Positions 27,349-35,466 of a DNA stretch of 64,000 bases are shown one piece after another. This DNA is from Bradyrhizobium sp. 139. GTDB taxonomy: Bacteria; Pseudomonadota; Alphaproteobacteria; Rhizobiales; Xanthobacteraceae. How positions within the stretch are numbered: position 1 is the first letter of the stretch; every line of letters begins with the position of its first letter. The stretch is from contig NZ_JADPKS010000038.1 of the NCBI RefSeq assembly GCF_023074175.1, positions 55,618 through 119,617 of the forward strand, written 5' to 3'. The translations under genes were made by a program, and so were the position numbers. The notes beneath the pieces are model-generated. The model was not told the origin of the DNA and made no database searches. It worked only from the letters and a program-made list of their open reading frames with translations.

Positions 27349-27705
27349 ATGGCCATGGAAGATCGGGAGACCTTCAGTCTCATCGGAAGCGACAAGCTCG
27401 AGGGCACGAACGTGTACGGATCCGACGGCGAAAAGGTCGGCTACATCGAGCGCGTCATGATCGACAAGGTCAGCGGCAAAGTGTCGTACGCAGTGCTCAG
27501 CTTCGGCGGCTTCCTGGGCATCGGGGACGATCACTACCCGCTGCCGTGGCAGTCGTTGAAGTACGACACTGGCCTTGGCGGGTACCGAACCAATCTCACC
27601 GCAGACAGGCTCCAGGATGCGCCAAAGTATGGCAACGACAACGCCTGGGATTGGGATGACCTCGGACGAGCGAGAGCAGTAAATGATTACTATTCCGGAT
27701 TCTGA
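27349..27705 (+). CDS. PRC-barrel domain protein
   Basis: 118 residues with AGGAGG upstream of the ATG. The core reads FSLIGSDKLEGTNVYGSDGEKVGYIERVMI, then KVSYAVLSFGGFLGIGDDHYPLPW, the typical PRC-barrel of stress-induced alphaproteobacterial proteins. PRC-barrels bind RNA or photosynthetic and signalling partners; in stress islands their role is unclear. It precedes a receiver gene by 95 bases on the same strand. Confidence 0.85.
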   Translation: MAMEDRETFSLIGSDKLEGTNVYGSDGEKVGYIERVMIDKVSGKVSYAVLSFGGFLGIGDDHYPLPWQSLKYDTGLGGYRTNLTADRLQDAPKYGNDNAWDWDDLGRARAVNDYYSGF

Positions 27706-27800
27706 CGCTTGCCGGCAAGTGGGCCAGCCGACGGCGACCAAGGCGTCAGCCGTCGGCAGAAGCGCAGAAGCGCTCTGTCCAGAAACTTGAGGCGCCGGCG

Positions 27801-28214
27801 GTGCGAATACTCCTCGTCGAGGACGACCCTCTCATCCGCGAGTTCGTGGTTGAGGCTCTGCGAGAGGAAGGATTCCACGTCGTCCATGCAGCCAATGGCG
27901 AGGAGGCGCTGGCGTGGTGCGGGCGGCGGGTCGTCGACCTTCTCATCACGGACGTCAAGCTGCCCGGGAACGTCGACGGATGGCAGATCGCCGAACGCTG
28001 CCGCGAGCATGATCCCGGACTCCCGGTGATCTATGCGACCGGTTTCTCGCCCGTCTCACCCCGTCCCGTTCCCGGAAGTCTGACGTTGCAGAAGCCCTAT
28101 CGTCCGGAGGACATCGTCAGGGCCGTCAGGCGGGTAGCTCCGGATCAGGCGTACGCGCCGCCAACGCCGCAGCGGGAATTCCGCGAACGGCGAGTTTCGG
28201 CGACGCCAAGCTGA
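27801..28214 (+). CDS. Single-domain response regulator
   Basis: 137 residues from GTG. Receiver landmarks are RILLVEDDPLIREFV, LLITDVKLPGNVDGW (phospho-Asp), IYATGF (Thr position) and LTLQKPY (Lys). A short Pro/Arg tail follows and there is no output domain. Its partner kinase is not in the neighbourhood; a general stress kinase is likely. It converges on the PHB-esterase gene. Confidence 0.82.
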   Translation: MRILLVEDDPLIREFVVEALREEGFHVVHAANGEEALAWCGRRVVDLLITDVKLPGNVDGWQIAERCREHDPGLPVIYATGFSPVSPRPVPGSLTLQKPYRPEDIVRAVRRVAPDQAYAPPTPQREFRERRVSATPS

Positions 28215-28265
28215 TCCGGAAATTCCGGGACGCGCCGGGCGACCGGCTCGCGTTGCTAAGCCCGA

Positions 28266-29448
28266 CTAACCCGGGAGCGGATGCTCGAGGAAGAAGCGCA
28301 GCATCTCCCTCGTCGCGTCTGGCCCGCGCGGATCGGTGTAGGAGCCGGCGGGACTGCCGCCCGACCAGGCGTGGCCGGCACCGTGAACGTTCCAATGCTC
28401 GGAGACGGCGCGCCCATTCGCGTCGGCAAGGTTCGTGCGGGTGTAGGCGTGCCCATGGGGCACTCGTCCGTCGCTCACCTTTCGCTTTCAAACCTGCCGC
28501 CTTGACGGACTGCTCGATGATCCGGTCGCCGTTGTTCGGATGCACCGTGGCGTCGCGATCGCCATGGAAAACGATGGTCGGCACTTGCGGTCCACCATCG
28601 GCAATTTTAGACCCGTCGCCCTGACGCATGGCGGCGAACGCTGAGGGAAGATCGCTTGCCGCCCCGCAGGCGAGGCCGGAATGGATCCCGACGGCCGCGT
28701 ATAGATCGGCGTGGGTCGCTGCCATGATGGCGGCGGCCGCCCCGCCGGCCGACAGACCCGCGACGTAGACCCGCTTCGGATCGATCGGATAGTCCCGCAT
28801 GATTCGGCGAGTGATGCCTGCGATCAGCGAAGGCTCCCCGACCTCCCGCTGCTGGTCGGCCGTGCGAATCCAATTCCAGCATTTCGCCTGGTTGGCTTCA
28901 TTGGGCTGCTCCGGATAGACCACGAAGCAATTCCGCTCTTCCGCCAGGAAATTCATCCGGGTGCCTGCCGCGAAGTCGTCTGGCGACTGGGTGCAACCGT
29001 GAAGCATGACCACGAGGGGAAGCGGTTTTTCCTGCGAGTGGCTTGGGACGAACAGCTTGTAGTTCCGGCTTCCATTCGCGCTGCGGAAGGTGCCTGCGAT
29101 GAACCTCGTGCCTTCGGGTGCGATATCCGTCGTGGCAGGCGGAGCGCGGGTCATCGGACCACGCAGGTTGAGTCCGGGGAAGTCTTTCAAGCGATCGAAG
29201 CGTTGCAAAGGAGCGGGAGAAACCCGGGTGGTTCGTCGGCTTTCCTTCTCCTCCACGACGCTGGGCGTCACGTCGATGGTCGGCGGCTCGAGCCGAGCTG
29301 GCGAGACACGGGCGGTGCTGCCCGACGGCTCGGAGGCGCTCTCGCCGCGGAGCATGCGCTGCAGGAGCGCGGTGGCCTCGACCAGGTGGCCCGCACGCGT
29401 GAGGCGCGTGGCCTCAGAAATCATGTTCTGATTCAGCATCGCATTCAC
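28266..29448 (-). pseudogene. PHB-depolymerase-family esterase with one frameshift
   Basis: The N terminus (EATRLTRAGHLVEATALLQRM) is the typical leader of rhizobial PHB-type esterases. The alpha/beta-hydrolase core has PLPLVVMLHGCTQSPDDFA, the nucleophile in VAGLSAGGAAAA, and VFHGDRDATVHPNNG. At about 28478 the frame is lost after LKAKGER; the next frame restores [19 protein letters not shown], then [10 protein letters not shown] (catalytic His) and LEHPLPG to a stop at 28266. Intact, it would cleave short-chain polyester or related esters. The start overlaps the RHH gene's stop (ATGA), so the two form an operon. Confidence 0.78.
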
Positions 29449-29864
29449 CCAGTTCTGTCGGAGAGTGCGGCCTTGACCGCGGGAGTGGCGTGAAGGGCAC
29501 CGAGCACCGAGACCGAAGCAATGGTGGCGCGGGCCAGCTCGGGGGTGACTTCCTGGGCGATGGTCGCGAGACCCAGCACGTTGATGTGCAGCATCTCGCC
29601 GGCGCGCCGCGCCGCTTCGAGATCCTCGCGGCTGTAGTTCCGCAAGCCCAAGTCCAAGCTCTTTCGGACCGTCGACTGCTTCACGACGTCCGCGTGGCGT
29701 TCAAGCTGGTTGCGGATGGCCGTCCGGATGAAATCCGTGCGGTTCGAATAGAACCCTTCCTGCACCATCAGATCGACCTGGCCCAGATCGACATAGCCAA
29801 GGTTGATCGTGATCTTCTCGGTATCGGGGATCCGGGGTCGCAGCTTGCGAACATTGCCGGCCAT
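29445..29864 (-). CDS. Ribbon-helix-helix transcriptional regulator
   Basis: The start at 29864 (MAGNVRKLRPRIPDTEKI) is favoured over ATGs at 29876 and 29885 because the family begins near GNVRKL. The RHH domain is ITINLGYVDLGQVDLMVQEG with FYSNRTDFIRTAIRNQLERH, followed by a C-terminal helical region. RHH proteins bind DNA as dimers with a beta ribbon. It is followed by the esterase with a four-base overlap and preceded by a repeated TTGGATG array, so it probably represses its own operon. Confidence 0.8.
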   Translation of the reverse strand: MAGNVRKLRPRIPDTEKITINLGYVDLGQVDLMVQEGFYSNRTDFIRTAIRNQLERHADVVKQSTVRKSLDLGLRNYSREDLEAARRAGEMLHINVLGLATIAQEVTPELARATIASVSVLGALHATPAVKAALSDRTG

Positions 29865-29883
29865 GAAAGCATCCATTTCAATC

Positions 29884-29918
29884 ATCCAATTGGATGGCTA
29901 TTGGATGTCATATGGATG
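29884..29918. promoter_or_regulatory. Candidate RHH operator array
   Basis: TTGGATG begins at 29890 and 29901, and a related TATGGATG puts the third GGATG in step at 29914, each 11 bases apart; the first overlaps the palindrome ATCCAATTGGAT at 29884-29895. Helically phased short repeats just upstream of an RHH gene are the usual form of such operators. Confidence 0.5.
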
Positions 29919-31067
29919 TTCGTGGCGGCGTTTCAAGGGCAGCGAAAATCGAATAGCTGGGCGCCGGTAGTTCGTCGGCCGGCCTCGGTTCGGGCCGATG
30001 TTCAGCGTTTGGCGCGGCGATTGCCGCAGCCGAGTGCCCCACCGCGGCAGAGATCAATCCGCGGTACGCGCTTTCATACGCTCGCGCCATTCGGTCCGCG
30101 GAGAAGCGTTCCTCGAAGCGGGCGCGTACTTTTCGTCTGTCGAGCCGGCCCAGATCGCCTACGGCTCTGACAGCCTGCTCCTCGTCTCGACGATGAAGCC
30201 GGTCTCGCCGTCCTCGACGACCTCCGGCACGGAGCCGGAACGGTAGGCGATCACTGGCGTCCCACAGGCCATCGCCTCGATCATGACGAGGCCGAAAGGC
30301 TCCGGCCAATCGATCGGAAACAACAGGGCCGCGGCCTCTGCGAGGAACGGCTGTTTCTTCACCTCGTCCACCTCGCCGACGAGCTGGACCGCCCGACCGT
30401 CGATGTGGGGCTCAAGTTGCTTCTTGAAGTAGGCTGTCTCGCCGCGCGGAATCTTGGCGGCAATGCGCAAGGGCATTCCGGCGGCGCGCGCGATGCGGAT
30501 GGCGTCCTGGGGGCCCTTTTCCGCGGTCAGGCGGCCAAGGAACGCCAAATAGGATCCTTGATCGAAAGACGGGCGAAAGTTGTTCGATGGCAGTCCGTGC
30601 TGGATCGTGGCGATCCAATTCGCCTCCGGCAACGGCAGACGCTGATGGTCCGATATCGACACGAAGCCCGCGCCGGGAAACTGCCGCAGCACCTCGGAAA
30701 GGCCCGGCAGGTCGAGCCGGCCATGCATGGTGGTCACGAAGGGCACGCCGAGCCGACTGAGCAGCGGAAGGGGCAGCCAGTCGATGTGCGCGTGGATCAC
30801 GTCGAAGTCTTTCGCGCGCTTTGCGATCGCCTCCAGCAGCACGGCGCAGGCGGCATTTGGATCGGCGCCCTTACGTCCGAGACGCAGCGCGCGGGGCCAC
30901 ACGGAATGAAGCTCGCCTTTCGTCCGGGAGTCGCCGCTCGCGAACAGCGTGACGTCGTGGCCGAGCTCGACCAGTTCATCCACCAGCCATGCCACGACCC
31001 GTTCCGTGCCTCCGTACAGCTTCGGAGGGACGCTTTCGGCCAGGGGAGCGAGTTGAGCGATGCGCAT
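29908..31067 (-). pseudogene. GT4-family glycosyltransferase, copy 2, with one frameshift
   Basis: The first 295 residues parallel copy 1 at 23280-24308 (RIAQLAPLAESVPPKLYGGT, HAHIDWLPLPLLSRLGVPF, AFLGRLTAEKGPQDAIRIAR, EPFGLVMIEAMACGTPVIAY). After FIVET one base is missing; the next frame continues EEQAVRAVGDLGRLDRRKVR, then FEERFSADRMARAYESAYR and an extra Pro/Ala tail to 29908. The mutation removes only the last helix region, so partial activity is not excluded. Confidence 0.78.
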
Positions 31068-31208
31068 CGATGCCGATCCTCTAGACCGAAAACATCGAGC
31101 GGAAGAACAGGACGATGGCCGCGGAGGCGAGTTCTGAGACGGCCAACAACGTCCAATCCGGCCTGGCGCTGCCGACCGCAGCGCGCCTGACGAGCACGTC
31201 CACCAGCC

Positions 31209-31418
31209 TCAACATTCGTCTTCGGGAAAGCGCTCAAGGTAAGCCAAGTTGAATCCCGTGAGTTCTTCGGCGTCGCTCACACGCGCTTCCCATCTCCCTT
31301 GCAGATGACGCTCCAGCAGGCAGCGGCGGGTGTCGGAAGCATCGACATCGCGATGCTTCGCCAGGTAGAGAGACCAGACCGTATGTACCGCCGTGCGCAG
31401 CGGGACGTCATCGACCAT
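31209..31418 (-). CDS. Small hypothetical protein
   Basis: 69 residues starting MVDDVPLRTAVHTVWSLYLA, with charged helices (DTRRCLLERHLQGRWEARVSD) and an acidic end. It has the look of a conserved rhizobial small protein found beside stress genes. Function unknown. Confidence 0.5.
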   Translation of the reverse strand: MVDDVPLRTAVHTVWSLYLAKHRDVDASDTRRCLLERHLQGRWEARVSDAEELTGFNLAYLERFPEDEC

Positions 31419-31517
31419 GTTCGGCTCCGACGAGTAGAGATCTCGCTGGATGCCAACTCGTCTTGGAAGATGAAGTTTCTACTTTTTCCCGAAAAATCGT
31501 GTCCCCGTCGAGTCGAG

Positions 31518-31958
31518 TCAATCAACGGGCGCGCGATGTTCGCGCACGCCTGCAAGCTCGGACTCGAGGGCGTGGTATCGAAGGACCGTGACTGCGCCTA
31601 CGTCAGCGGCCGCGGCAACAGTTGGGTGAAGAAGACCTGCGCGGAGCGGGAGACCCTGACCATCGCCGGCTTCGCGCTCGACGAGGGTAAATGAGACGGT
31701 ATCTACCTTGGCCGACGCAAGGACGGCGAGCTGATCTACGCCGGCAAGGTCGACCATGGCTTCGACAAGGCCTCCGCCGCCGACCTGCAGATGCGGCTGA
31801 AGCCGCTGATCCGGAAGACGCAGGCCTACGCGAAGCGCGTCGGCCACAAGGGCATCTGGGTCGAGCCGAAGTTATTAGCGGAGATCGAGTACCGGGCCAT
31901 ATCTGCGGAAGGCAAGGTCCGGCATCCCTTCTTCAAGGGCTTGCGGGAGGATCTGTGA
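31518..31958 (+). pseudogene. ATP-dependent DNA ligase (LigD-type) C-terminal remnant
   Basis: The sequence FAHACKLGLEGVVSKDRDCAY, then WVKKTCAERETLTIAGFALDE, matches the adenylation-to-OB junction of LigD-type ligases. A TGA at 31692-31694 stands exactly where the family has Trp (GKWDGIY); the same frame continues DGIYLGRRKDGELIYAGKVD to PFFKGLREDL at 31958. The N-terminal half, with the catalytic Lys, is absent. This is a broken non-homologous end-joining ligase; no Ku gene is visible in the window. Confidence 0.75.
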
Positions 31959-32268
31959 TCGGTAGGCGCCTCGCCGCTCGACCTGGACGCCGCTGCATTG
32001 TCCCCGCCCGCAAATGCCTCGACTTGCAACGGCGACCCTGAACCTAACCGCCACATCGCGTTCACCGTGGCCGGAATCTTCATTTGCTCGCAAGCGCCTT
32101 TACCGGGACTGCAGCCCATGAGGCCGCCGGACTTGGATTGACCGGCTCGGTACGGCTAGGCGGGTACCGCCCGCCCTCCAAAACTTCCTGACGACCCAGA
32201 GGAACGATAGCTCGGCTGCCAGGTTTTCCCGAAGCCCCTGCCCTAAGGGGCAACCCCGACCTGGCCCC

Positions 32269-32290
32269 AAAGCCCCCGAGCTGGGGCTTT
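32269..32290. terminator. Hairpin terminator-like element
   Basis: AAAGCCCC (32269-32276) and GGGGCTTT (32283-32290) form an 8-bp stem with a 6-base loop; on the minus strand a short T run is part of the stem. It lies beyond the 3' end of the small gene at 32343-32513 (minus strand). The surrounding 31959-32342 holds no gene that I can support. Confidence 0.5.
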
Positions 32291-32342
32291 CGGTCGTCTG
32301 CGAGCCCGCCAGGGGGCTGGTGAGTTAACGGCCCCTCAGTCT

Positions 32343-32513
32343 TTAGTCCGTCGGCCTTACTCCGGGAGACTCTTCAGCCCCGAGAAGCTTCAGCGCGGTA
32401 TCGATCTTGGCGAGAAGCGCCTGGATTTCGGCACGCTCGCTCGGGCCAGGTCCGGCTTCAAGCCGCGCCAGCAGTTGCTCTTTCTGTCCTAACAATCTGG
32501 CAAGAGCGGACAT
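32343..32513 (-). CDS. Small coiled-coil-like protein
   Basis: 56 residues from the ATG at 32513: MSALARLLGQKEQLLARLEA, then RAEIQALLAKIDTALKLLG. Heptad-like Leu spacing suggests a short helical hairpin or coiled coil. An in-frame upstream ATG at 32570 would run through the terminator hairpin of the neighbour, so it is rejected. Function unknown. Confidence 0.5.
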   Translation of the reverse strand: MSALARLLGQKEQLLARLEAGPGPSERAEIQALLAKIDTALKLLGAEESPGVRPTD

Positions 32514-32543
32514 CCGATCACCGCAACGTCGATATCCGTATGA

Positions 32544-32567
32544 AAGGGCCGCTCGGGAGCGGCCCTT
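32544..32567 (-). terminator. Rho-independent-type terminator
   Basis: AAGGGCCGC / GCGGCCCTT, 9 bp around a 6-base loop, directly after the stop of the exported Gly/Tyr-rich protein (stop at 32574). A TTTC tail follows on the minus strand. Confidence 0.55.
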
Positions 32568-32573
32568 CATTGG

Positions 32574-32891
32574 TCACCAGCGGCCGGTGCCGAAGCTGAA
32601 GCCGATGCTCGGGCCACCGCCGTAGTAGCCGTAGCCGCGATCGTAGTATCCTGGTCCGCCGTAGTAGCCGTAGCTCCGGCGCACGACGTAGCCGTCATCG
32701 TCGCCGTAATAGCGCTGGACATAGCGGGGACCGCCGGTCCGGAAGCAGCGGCCGTACTCGTTGCAAACGAGCCGGACCTGGTCGATGCCCGATAACTCGG
32801 GTGAACCGACCGCGGTCGGATTGAGCGGAGCGGCAGGGGCAGCCGACGCCAACAAGGCCGTCGCGAAAGCTCCGAGTGCAATTGTCTTCAT
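32574..32891 (-). CDS. Small exported Gly/Tyr-rich protein
   Basis: 105 residues with a signal peptide (MKTIALGAFATALLASAAPA). The mature part has VRLVCNEYGRCFRTGG with two Cys and then a Gly-Tyr-rich tail (SYGYYGGPGYYDRGYGYYGG). Similar short exported proteins are common in Bradyrhizobium relatives and their role is unknown; the tail could be involved in surface binding. Tandem with the DUF1236 gene (24 bases). Confidence 0.7.
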   Translation of the reverse strand: MKTIALGAFATALLASAAPAAPLNPTAVGSPELSGIDQVRLVCNEYGRCFRTGGPRYVQRYYGDDDGYVVRRSYGYYGGPGYYDRGYGYYGGGPSIGFSFGTGRW

Positions 32892-32915
32892 GAGCGTTCT
32901 CCTTCCTTGGCAAGA

Positions 32916-34022
32916 TCAGTCGATCTCTTCGATGACACGACGTTCCTGCGGTTCTACGATGTAAGTCCGGCTATCCCTGTGAATATATCGGTACTCCCGC
33001 AGACTCGGCGCCTCGCGATAGACCTCGTCCGGGAAAGCATCGACCTCCACGCCGTCCGGCACTCGCTCGCCTCGGCGGATCTCGGTTCGCACCGTACTGC
33101 CGGTCGTTTGCCGTTCGCGCTCGACGGGACGCACCTTGGCGTGCTTGCGGATCACCTCGCGGTCACGATCGCTGAAGGTGACATTGCGCTGCTCGGAGCG
33201 CGCCGGCGCTGCCGCCGTCGAGCGGCCCGAGTACGGCATCACGGCGACGATCTTGTAGCTGGAGGGCTCCACGATGACGATCTCGTCTTTCACCAGAACG
33301 AAGTCGTAGCCTCGGTACTGGGGCACGATCTCGACCACCTCCGCCGGCAGCGGCTGCACGCGGACGTCGCGCGGCACGACCGTGCCGACCGACAGCGAGA
33401 AGTTCACGTCGTTGAGGGGCTGCACGTTCAGGTGCGAAATCGACGTCCTGATCCGCGTCCGCTGCTGATCGTTGATGTTCACCGACGCATTCATGTTGGT
33501 GTTCGACGAGCGATCGGCCGTGTTCTGCTGGTTGTTCGGCTGCTGAGCCGTGTTGGTCGAGTTGCTGCCGGTCGGAGACTGCGCCTGATTGCCGTTCGAG
33601 GCCGGCGGATTCGCGCTCTGAGTCTGGCCGGACGAGGGCGAATTGGTCTGCGCCTGGTTCGAGGGCGTAGTGGTCTGGTTGGAAGGCTGGCTGGTCTGGG
33701 CCTGATTGGTCGAGTTGCCGGAGGTCGGCGCCTGCGTGGTGTTGGACCCGGTCCCGGAATTGGACGACTGGTTCGCAGCGTTCTGACCAGTCGAAGAAGG
33801 CTGCTGCGTCTGGGCCGAGTTCGTCGAAGGATTGCTGGCCTGCCCGGACGAGTTGGGCGACGGTGTAGTGGACGTGGAGGACGGCGTCATCGTGGAAGTG
33901 GAATCCTGAGGTCGTTGCGCGGTCGGCGAATTCGAGCTCGAAGTGTTGGGTGACGACTGCGCAAATGCCGAAGTCGCAATCGCGACTGCAGCGGTCGTAG
34001 CCAAAAATAAACGCTTGTTCAT
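32916..34022 (-). CDS. DUF1236 exported protein with long low-complexity linker
   Basis: The start at 34022 (MNKRLFLATTAAVAIATSAF) has AGGAAG upstream and begins a signal peptide cleaved near AFAQ. Residues about 25-165 are almost wholly Ser/Thr/Asn/Gln/Pro. Two DUF1236-type repeats follow (about 215-265 and 305-365): VVEIVPQYRGYDFVLVKDEI, then IVEPSSYKIV; and YREAPSLREYRYIHRDSRTY, then IVEPQERRV. The domain is found in exported rhizobial proteins of unknown function. The linker probably reaches across the periplasm or peptidoglycan. Confidence 0.82.
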   Translation of the reverse strand: MNKRLFLATTAAVAIATSAFAQSSPNTSSSNSPTAQRPQDSTSTMTPSSTSTTPSPNSSGQASNPSTNSAQTQQPSSTGQNAANQSSNSGTGSNTTQAPTSGNSTNQAQTSQPSNQTTTPSNQAQTNSPSSGQTQSANPPASNGNQAQSPTGSNSTNTAQQPNNQQNTADRSSNTNMNASVNINDQQRTRIRTSISHLNVQPLNDVNFSLSVGTVVPRDVRVQPLPAEVVEIVPQYRGYDFVLVKDEIVIVEPSSYKIVAVMPYSGRSTAAAPARSEQRNVTFSDRDREVIRKHAKVRPVERERQTTGSTVRTEIRRGERVPDGVEVDAFPDEVYREAPSLREYRYIHRDSRTYIVEPQERRVIEEID

Positions 34023-34251
34023 TTGAAACTTCCTGAATGCGATCGCCCCGTTAACACGCGATGGTGGGGTGAGTTCCAGATCGGGAAAACTCGGCAATCA
34101 GAATTGCACGTGCGCCGACGATTTGTTCCCTGAGAGGAAGATTGCTGCGACACCGCAACAGCGCGCTACGGCAGCTTTCGGGAACAAGTGGAACTTGCAA
34201 CTGAACCCGTCGTTGGCAGTGACTACTTTGAAGCCACTGGAGGAGACAGAA

Positions 34252-34479
34252 ATGAAGAAGCTGATCGTTTGCGGCGCGCTCGCCGCGTTCGCTCTGGGTA
34301 CGCAGGCGGCCAGCGCCGCCGAGTTCTACATCATCCGCGATGCCACCACGAAGAAGTGCACCGTGGTCGATACCAAGCCGACGACGACCACCACGACAGT
34401 CGTGGGCGACGGTGTCTACAAGACCAAGACGGAAGCGGAGTCCGCCGTCAAGACAACCAAGGTCTGCACCGAGCAGTAA
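34252..34479 (+). CDS. Small exported protein
   Basis: 75 residues; GGAGGAG lies just upstream of the ATG. The signal peptide is MKKLIVCGALAAFALGTQAASA, followed by EFYIIRDATTKKCTVVDTKP with a Thr run and two Cys. It fits small periplasmic proteins common in Bradyrhizobium; function unknown. Divergent from the DUF1236 gene. Confidence 0.75.
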   Translation: MKKLIVCGALAAFALGTQAASAAEFYIIRDATTKKCTVVDTKPTTTTTTVVGDGVYKTKTEAESAVKTTKVCTEQ

Positions 34480-34660
34480 GAACTTCGGACGGACCGGCAT
34501 CGGCCCAGGCGAATACAGTTGCCAGTATTCCTGTTGTGGGTCGTCCCCGCGGCGATCGTCATCGGCGGCGCCGGCTATTGGTAAATTCACATGCATTGAG
34601 TAAATGGAAGTTCGCTTCGAAAGTGGCCCGTCCAATCCCCTCGGATGGGCCACTTCTCCG

Positions 34661-35149
34661 TCAAGCGATGCTGTCCAAAGGACCCGCGTCCCTGCTCCCA
34701 AGGCATTCGAATACTTTCGGAGACGCCGTACAAGGCGACCGCCGCGTTGACGCCTCCGGCGATCGGAAAAGCAAAGTGAAGGCCGACATATTGCGCGTTG
34801 CCTGTCGCACCGCTTCAATACCACTCACATTCTTCATCAAGGCGATCTCGCCCTTTTGTTCACGACGTATCGCCTGCGCCATCAGCCGCAGGCGCAGATC
34901 GCCGGATGAATGCCACTCGTCGCACGCCATCTGAACAGCCCCCGCATGATGCAGGCTCATCATACGGATAAAAACCGCGTCAAATTCGGCGCCGGCCGCC
35001 TTCCGCACTTCCGCCATTTGTGCCGGCGTCAAATATCCCGGCATCGCCGCGTGCTCATCGCTGGAGCAAATCGGCATCGGCTCGCAAAACCATCCGCCCC
35101 ACCCTTGCTCAAAGATGCGGCTCTCACCCGTCTGGCGGCTGGCGACCTC
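34661..35149 (-). pseudogene. DUF305 protein, truncated at the 5' end
   Basis: The frame is open from 35149, giving GWGGWFCEP, then EHAAMPGYLTPAQMAEVRKA and FIRMMSLHHAGAVQMACDEW, the DUF305 ferritin-like core with its His pair, then QAIRREQKGEIALM. The signal peptide and first helices are missing, and the only ATG (35077) lies inside the domain. The C-terminal 30 residues also differ from the family. DUF305 proteins are periplasmic and often linked to copper. I read this as a remnant. Confidence 0.6.
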
Positions 35150-35265
35150 TCATGTCGCTCCTCAAATCATGGGAGGCAACGATCCGCATCCGCGCCTCGT
35201 GGGTTGCAGGAACGGATAGCTGCCGAGACATTTGTTGTGCGGGAGGCCTGTAGGAGGAGGATCAA

Positions 35266-35466
35266 ATGGACAGCGAAGACGCCATGGCGAAAGTGAAAGA
35301 AGTGTCGGAAGGCGTGCGGGAGACTGCCCGCACTGTGCGGCAGAGTCTCGAAGAGGGTCAGGCCCCTGGCCAAGCGCTCGGCTTTCTCCGCGACGTGGTT
35401 CGGGAGGCTCCGCTTCCCTCATTGCTCGTCGCTTTCATGCTTGGCTGCCTTGTCGCCCGCCGTTAG
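35266..35466 (+). CDS. Small membrane-associated protein
   Basis: 66 residues with GGAGGAGG just before the ATG. A charged helical part (AKVKEVSEGVRETARTVRQSL) precedes one hydrophobic C-terminal segment (LPSLLVAFMLGCLVARR). It resembles short ElaB/YqjD-like or CsbD-like membrane tethers but cannot be assigned. Its stop overlaps the end of the convergent oxidoreductase gene by four bases. Confidence 0.65.
   Translation: MDSEDAMAKVKEVSEGVRETARTVRQSLEEGQAPGQALGFLRDVVREAPLPSLLVAFMLGCLVARR

Noticed and set aside
31692..31694. TGA in the LigD remnant as a selenocysteine codon
   Set aside because: The family has Trp at this position, the gene is N-terminally truncated, and no SECIS-like hairpin is evident.
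33520..33920. Tandem repeat or CRISPR-like array
   Set aside because: The repetitive look comes from Ser/Thr/Asn/Gln codons within the DUF1236 linker; there are no regular spacers.
32907..33953. Long plus-strand frame (about 348 codons, Arg/Gly-rich)
   Set aside because: It is antisense to the DUF1236 gene; its composition is the mirror of that gene's Ser/Thr/Asn/Gln linker, and the minus strand has signal peptide, domain and ribosome site.
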